Shown here in pieces: positions 60,619 to 64,000 of a stretch of 64,000 nucleotides of DNA. Each line of letters opens with the position of its first letter. Positions within the stretch are counted from its first letter, which is position 1. A model generated the notes under the pieces. The model ran no database searches, was not told the origin of the DNA, and was given only the letters and a program-made list of their open reading frames with translations. The position numbers and the translations under genes are program-made. Origin of the DNA: Alicyclobacillus_A sp963788285 (lineage in GTDB: Bacteria; Bacillota; Bacilli; Alicyclobacillales; Alicyclobacillaceae); contig CAWBGB010000004.1 in NCBI GenBank assembly GCA_963788285.1, positions 186,001 to 250,000 of the forward strand, in the 5' to 3' direction.

Positions 60619-61575
60619 TTAGATATCCAGTACCAGACGGCCTCCTGCCGCACGTGAGACGCACGCGATGATGGATGTATTCGCTGCCTTCTCCTCATCC
60701 GTCAGGTAAAAATCGCGATGTTCCACCGCGCCTTCGACGACGCCGATTTCGCAAGTCCCGCACCCGCCAGCGCGGCACGCGTAACGGACCCGCACGCCGG
60801 CGCGAAGAAGCGCGGCGAGCAGCGTCTCGTGCGCCGCAACCTCGACATCCCTCCCGGACTTGCACAGCGACACCTGGAATGGACGCGGATTTTCCGGCGT
60901 CGGGGCCGTGAACCGCTCGGCATGGATATTGCTCTTCGGGAACCCGAAGGCCTCCGCCTGCTGAGAAAACTCCTCGATAAAGGAAGTGGGGCCGCATAAG
61001 TACACGTGGGTACCCACCTTGGCATTACAGAGCACTTTCGGCGACAACCGCATCCCCTCTTCGGAAAAATAGAAACGGCTCTCTGGATAGCAGGTTTGAA
61101 TGACCTCACGGAAGGCGCAATACGACCGGGATGGCGCCGCATAGTGCAGTTCGAACGACCCGTTTTTGGCCCGGAGCTCCGCCATCATCGACAGAAATGG
61201 CGTAATACCAATCCCCGCTGCGAGGAATACGTGGTGCCGTGCACGCTGACTGAGCGGAAAATGGTTTTTCGGCGGACTGATGTGCACCGTGTCGCCCACG
61301 TGGATATGATGGTGCCAGCCCGCGGAGCCCCCCAGTGACTTGTCCAACCGACGAATGGCAATCTCGTACACATTACGCGTGCCGGGATGGTTACAAAGGG
61401 AATAGTTTCGCTCTAGAACACGGCCGTCGAACTCAGCGAACGTGGTAATGTGGGCGCCTGCCGAAAACGGCGGCAACCGATCCGCCCCCGCAGGCACCAG
61501 CGTGAAACGTTTCACCACCGGCGTCTCTTGGTCAATCCGCGCGACGCGGACGGTCAGAATGGCATCGTGGCTCAT
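60619..61575 (-). CDS. Oxygenase reductase (flavin/NAD(P)H/2Fe-2S, phthalate dioxygenase reductase type)
   Basis: 318 residues in three parts: flavin domain with RNYSLCNHPG (about residue 60), NAD(P) domain with AAGIGITPFLSMM (about 122) and a C-terminal 2Fe-2S ferredoxin with CRAGGCGTCEIG (about 270) and a fourth Cys near CVSRAAGG. It passes electrons from NAD(P)H to an oxygenase, here presumably the heme protein encoded at 62135. ATG 61575 overlaps the upstream gene by 4 bp. Confidence 0.88.
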   Translation of the reverse strand: MSHDAILTVRVARIDQETPVVKRFTLVPAGADRLPPFSAGAHITTFAEFDGRVLERNYSLCNHPGTRNVYEIAIRRLDKSLGGSAGWHHHIHVGDTVHISPPKNHFPLSQRARHHVFLAAGIGITPFLSMMAELRAKNGSFELHYAAPSRSYCAFREVIQTCYPESRFYFSEEGMRLSPKVLCNAKVGTHVYLCGPTSFIEEFSQQAEAFGFPKSNIHAERFTAPTPENPRPFQVSLCKSGRDVEVAAHETLLAALLRAGVRVRYACRAGGCGTCEIGVVEGAVEHRDFYLTDEEKAANTSIIACVSRAAGGRLVLDI

Positions 61576-62138
61576 GAGTTCCCCTTCTTCGTCATGTTGT
61601 GTAGCATCGGATAGCCCATAACGGCATCCAGTCGTCTGGAATAATGATCCGACACCGAAATCGCCCTTCCGCACTGTCGGCAAGTCACTGTCGATGCGTC
61701 GCCAATGGGATTCGTGGTGTAACAGGCAATACAAAAAACCTGGTGGTACTTTTGCCCAAAACCGCGGATTTGGATGTCTTCTTTGGCGTATCCCACCGTT
61801 TCCGCAATACGAACGAGCGAGCGAACCCACTCCCAGATGGCCGCGATATACAGATGCGTCCCCATCGGTTGGTCCTCAAGATATTCTCGAAGTGCGTCCG
61901 AGTCACCGATATCCGGCCACGACCGCTTGGCGGAGACGAGGGTGTCGAGACCGAAGTCCACTGTCTCTGCCGCAACTTTCCCTACGTGGTTCCATTCCAC
62001 CGGATATCCCGTTTCAGCCATTCGCCGGACATCGGGGGCTACATGCGCCGCCCCGTGCGGATGTACAAAGACCAGGTGCTTTCGGCAACGGCTTTGTATT
62101 TCGAAGGGCGACAGCGAATCCACATGGCACTTCGTCAT
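61572..62138 (-). CDS. DmmA-like subunit of dimethylamine monooxygenase
   Basis: 188 residues. An N-terminal region resembling a ferredoxin-reductase NAD-type fold (YIAAIWEWVRSLVRIAETVGY) and a C-terminal zinc-ribbon-like part with CIACYTTNP and VTCRQCGRAISVSDHYSRR, as in DmmA-family proteins that accompany heme-dependent N-demethylases. ATG 62138 overlaps the upstream stop as ATGA and has GGAGCG 6 nt upstream. Role in the complex inferred from family and operon. Confidence 0.7.
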   Translation of the reverse strand: MTKCHVDSLSPFEIQSRCRKHLVFVHPHGAAHVAPDVRRMAETGYPVEWNHVGKVAAETVDFGLDTLVSAKRSWPDIGDSDALREYLEDQPMGTHLYIAAIWEWVRSLVRIAETVGYAKEDIQIRGFGQKYHQVFCIACYTTNPIGDASTVTCRQCGRAISVSDHYSRRLDAVMGYPMLHNMTKKGNS

Positions 62139-63061
62139 TGGCATCGCTCCAGATATTCGATGACCTGCTCTCGATATGCGGTCAACCCTTTGTACGCTGC
62201 CACCTGTTCGGGGAGCGTAATGAGCACCGAGTGCAACTTTTGCGTCCACTCCGGGTGTCGGGAAATTTCTCCCAAAGATTTCAGGTACGTGTGAATGCTA
62301 AACAGCAAGGCGTTACTTCCCGGCAGTCGCAGCACACACTGCTCCTCGACGCGCAATTGAACCTCGTCGGCCACGTTCTCCGGTGCCAGCTGGTATCGCG
62401 CCGGCCCCCACTCGTCAAACGTCTCCGGCGGCATGTCGAGCCGCTTGCCAACATGCATCGCCCAGTTCACGCGCGTCCACGGTTTGCCCGTCTCAACGCG
62501 CAGCAGAAATCGGCGGATCTTTTCGGCCAATTCGTGATTCCACGGCACCGGACGATGGATCTCATGAAACGCCATTCCGAGATCAAACGTGAGTGACCAA
62601 GCGCTCGGAAAGCACAGTTGCCCGGCTTCGAGATAGATGTCATCATCGCGCTGAACCATAAGCAACAAATCTTCCTGCACATGTCGACCCATCCAGTCGA
62701 GCGGTTGCACCGGAAGTGTGCTCGCATCGCCAAACGTGAACCGGTCGGTCTCGTCCAGTAACAGATTCCGAAACGTCCATACATCCCCCCGCTTCTCGAG
62801 CGTGAAACAGTCCGGATAGTTGTCCACCAAGTGGTGCACAACCGTATCCACCACTTCCCACTGTGCCACCAGCGTTCCCGGAAGCGCATGGAAGCAGCGC
62901 TCCGGATGAGCCGCGAGTAAGCGGCGCTTCTCGGCGACTTCGTGGAAATACTCGGTGGTCAATTGGATGCAGCACGGCGGTTGGAGTGGTTTGAGGTTGT
63001 TCGAATAAAAATAGCTGTCTTCCTCCAACGGAAACGGGAAACGTTGTTCTAAGGCAATCAT
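62135..63061 (-). CDS. Heme-dependent oxidative N-demethylase-like catalytic subunit (DUF3445)
   Basis: 308 residues. It matches the DUF3445/HODM family: FPFPLEEDSYFYSNNLKPL at the start, PVQPLDWMGRHVQEDLLLM, CFPSAWSLTFDLGMAFHEIHRPVP and NWAMHVGKRLDMPPE. In this family a PAS-like domain binds heme and oxidises secondary or tertiary methylamines. ATG 63061 has AGGGGG upstream; an in-frame ATG 13 codons earlier overlaps the promoter. First gene of the operon 62135-DmmA-reductase-permease. Confidence 0.82.
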   Translation of the reverse strand: MIALEQRFPFPLEEDSYFYSNNLKPLQPPCCIQLTTEYFHEVAEKRRLLAAHPERCFHALPGTLVAQWEVVDTVVHHLVDNYPDCFTLEKRGDVWTFRNLLLDETDRFTFGDASTLPVQPLDWMGRHVQEDLLLMVQRDDDIYLEAGQLCFPSAWSLTFDLGMAFHEIHRPVPWNHELAEKIRRFLLRVETGKPWTRVNWAMHVGKRLDMPPETFDEWGPARYQLAPENVADEVQLRVEEQCVLRLPGSNALLFSIHTYLKSLGEISRHPEWTQKLHSVLITLPEQVAAYKGLTAYREQVIEYLERCQ

Positions 63062-63104
63062 CCGCACTGTCCCCCTTGCCGCCTCTCCTGCAGTCGTCAT
63101 CTAT

Positions 63105-63134
63105 ACTATAAAACCATTCTGATAATTTTGTCAT
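63105..63134 (-). promoter_or_regulatory. Promoter of the N-demethylase-like operon
   Basis: On the minus strand ATGACA (63129-63134) and TATAGT (63105-63110) are 18 nt apart, about 45 bp before the start codon. Confidence 0.65.
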
Positions 63135-63206
63135 TACACCTTTCAGTTGCTTGACTCATAGAATCAATAGAACGCAAAACTTCTACGCATAGATATCCGT
63201 ACGGAA

Positions 63207-63235
63207 AGGGGCTGTCACAAAGCCGACAGCCCCGC
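63207..63235 (-). terminator. Terminator of the MBL-fold hydrolase gene
   Basis: GGGGCTGTC/GACAGCCCC stem with an 8-nt loop, 65 bp after the stop of the gene at 63300; the following tract on the minus strand is TTTCC. Confidence 0.7.
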
Positions 63236-63299
63236 CCTGCTTGATATTCCGTTTTCGCACGGCACATCACACGTTTGATTCGCTAAGTGTTCCATTTCA

Positions 63300-64000
63300 T
63301 TATTTACCTTCCGCCAACTCTGCAATACGTTGATTTGCGTTTTCTTTGTACACTCCACCGTGATAACAGATGACAGTTTCGATGTCGTATTTCGTGAACT
63401 TTTTGAGTGACTTTAGAGCTGTCTGCATATCCGGTGTAAATTGGGGATTCGGTCCAAGGAGTTCACCGTTTACTGCCACAAGCGCATCTCCAGTGATCAA
63501 TGTTTTGCTTCGATTGAGGTACAAGCTGATATGACCCGGTGTGTGACCTGGTGTGAAGATGACGGTGATCCCTCCGCAGTATGGCAATACCTCTCCGTCT
63601 TCAACCGTCCTATCGACCTTGGCCGTTATCGGGGATGTGAACAACGCTTGAACTTGCTGACGCTGTTCTTCCGGGACGGATTCAAGCATTTTCGTGACTC
63701 GCTCCGGATTCATCTTTATTGGCGGTTTGTCGCCTTCGATATACGGTTTATCTTCTTTATGCGCAAGCACAGCCACCTTGTGATTTACCGCCTTCAGAAT
63801 ATCGGGTAGACTGCCAATATGGTCGCGATCCTGATGTGTGAGGATGACCTTGCTCAGTTTGTTAAAAGGCACACCAGCGTTTTCCATCGCTTCGCGTATT
63901 TCCGGAAGTTGACCGGGAATGCCGGTGTCCACTAAAATGACTTCATGTTCATCCCATATGAGTGTCGGATGGATTTCAGTTTGCCGTCCCATCATGTTCG
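63300..64000 (-). CDS. MBL-fold metallo-hydrolase (5' end beyond the window)
   Basis: At least 231 residues are present. The metal-binding motif is THQDRDHIGSLPD, with a further His in GHTPGHISLYL, Asp in ITGDALVA and His in CYHGGVY: a glyoxalase II-like, stand-alone metallo-beta-lactamase fold. In relatives 15-25 residues precede MGRQTEIHPT, and the frame stays open to the window end, so the start probably lies beyond 64000. Substrate unknown. Confidence 0.85.
   Translation of the reverse strand, partial: NMMGRQTEIHPTLIWDEHEVILVDTGIPGQLPEIREAMENAGVPFNKLSKVILTHQDRDHIGSLPDILKAVNHKVAVLAHKEDKPYIEGDKPPIKMNPERVTKMLESVPEEQRQQVQALFTSPITAKVDRTVEDGEVLPYCGGITVIFTPGHTPGHISLYLNRSKTLITGDALVAVNGELLGPNPQFTPDMQTALKSLKKFTKYDIETVICYHGGVYKENANQRIAELAEGK

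Noticed and set aside
1..64000. CRISPR arrays, rRNA and tRNA genes
   Set aside because: I looked for regularly spaced repeats, for conserved rRNA segments and for the GGTTCRANTCC arm of tRNAs and found none that I could support.

Overview
The window looks like a chromosomal segment of an endospore-forming, mid-GC Firmicute, most likely from the Alicyclobacillus group. Support comes from a spore gene (sspH), the acpS-nnr-ydcC-alr-mazEF order shared with Bacillus, DUF1659/DUF2922 small genes, strong AGGAGG-type ribosome binding sites and frequent GTG/TTG starts. No rRNA or tRNA gene and no CRISPR array was seen. The genus is an inference from gene content, not a database result.

Layout. 1-3.2 kb: a decayed zone with a broken HlyD/EmrA gene, the C-terminal end of an EmrB-type exporter, and two truncated group II introns, one inside the reverse transcriptase gene of the other. 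3.2-10.6 kb: sspH, an ABC-F ATPase, the thiazole branch of thiamine synthesis (tenI-thiO-thiS-thiG, with thiF divergent) and a DUF457 membrane protein. 10.9-17.5 kb: cysK, a cluster of DnaA-box-like sites, and a tightly overlapping operon (amidohydrolase-thiL-tsaE-tsaB-rimI-tsaD) that combines tRNA t6A synthesis with thiamine phosphate kinase. 17.6-18.5 kb: a DedA protein and a DUF1450 protein.

18.7-25.8 kb: an AT-richer island of about 7 kb bounded by a 58-bp direct repeat (3 mismatches). The repeat is the 5' end of a DUF2922 gene, and a decayed tyrosine recombinase lies just inside the right repeat. This reads as an old integrative element inserted in the DUF1659-DUF2922 pair. It carries a complete class C group II intron with its reverse transcriptase, a lipoprotein, a secreted coiled-coil protein and gene debris.

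26-39 kb: a class I amidotransferase, ahcY, the mazEF toxin-antitoxin pair, alr, ydcC, nnr, acpS, a tandem DUF190 protein, map, a ferritin-VIT1 membrane iron protein, a dead DUF488 gene and a small Toprim protein. 39.5-45.4 kb: a complete oligopeptide ABC transporter (oppDFCB-A). 45.5-50.5 kb: a tiny hydrophobic spore-type protein, an SGNH hydrolase, DUF2520-panB-panC, a DUF218 protein and a thioredoxin-like protein. 50.5-54.7 kb: a sugar-acid locus (LacI-type regulator, gluconokinase, ACS-family transporter) with three LacI-type operator-like sites. 54.8-59 kb: udk, a glyoxalase-like protein, a GPH-family symporter, a PIG-L deacetylase and a small membrane peptide. 59-63.1 kb: an operon resembling heme-dependent oxidative N-demethylase/dimethylamine monooxygenase (catalytic subunit, DmmA-like subunit, flavin/2Fe-2S reductase) followed by an amino-acid/amine permease. 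The window ends inside an MBL-fold hydrolase.

The least explained signal is a repeated intergenic motif (core GCGATTTGCA, fuller form SAGCGATTTGCAACATYC). The core occurs seven times exactly between 27 and 56 kb, plus near matches, once as a long inverted repeat.
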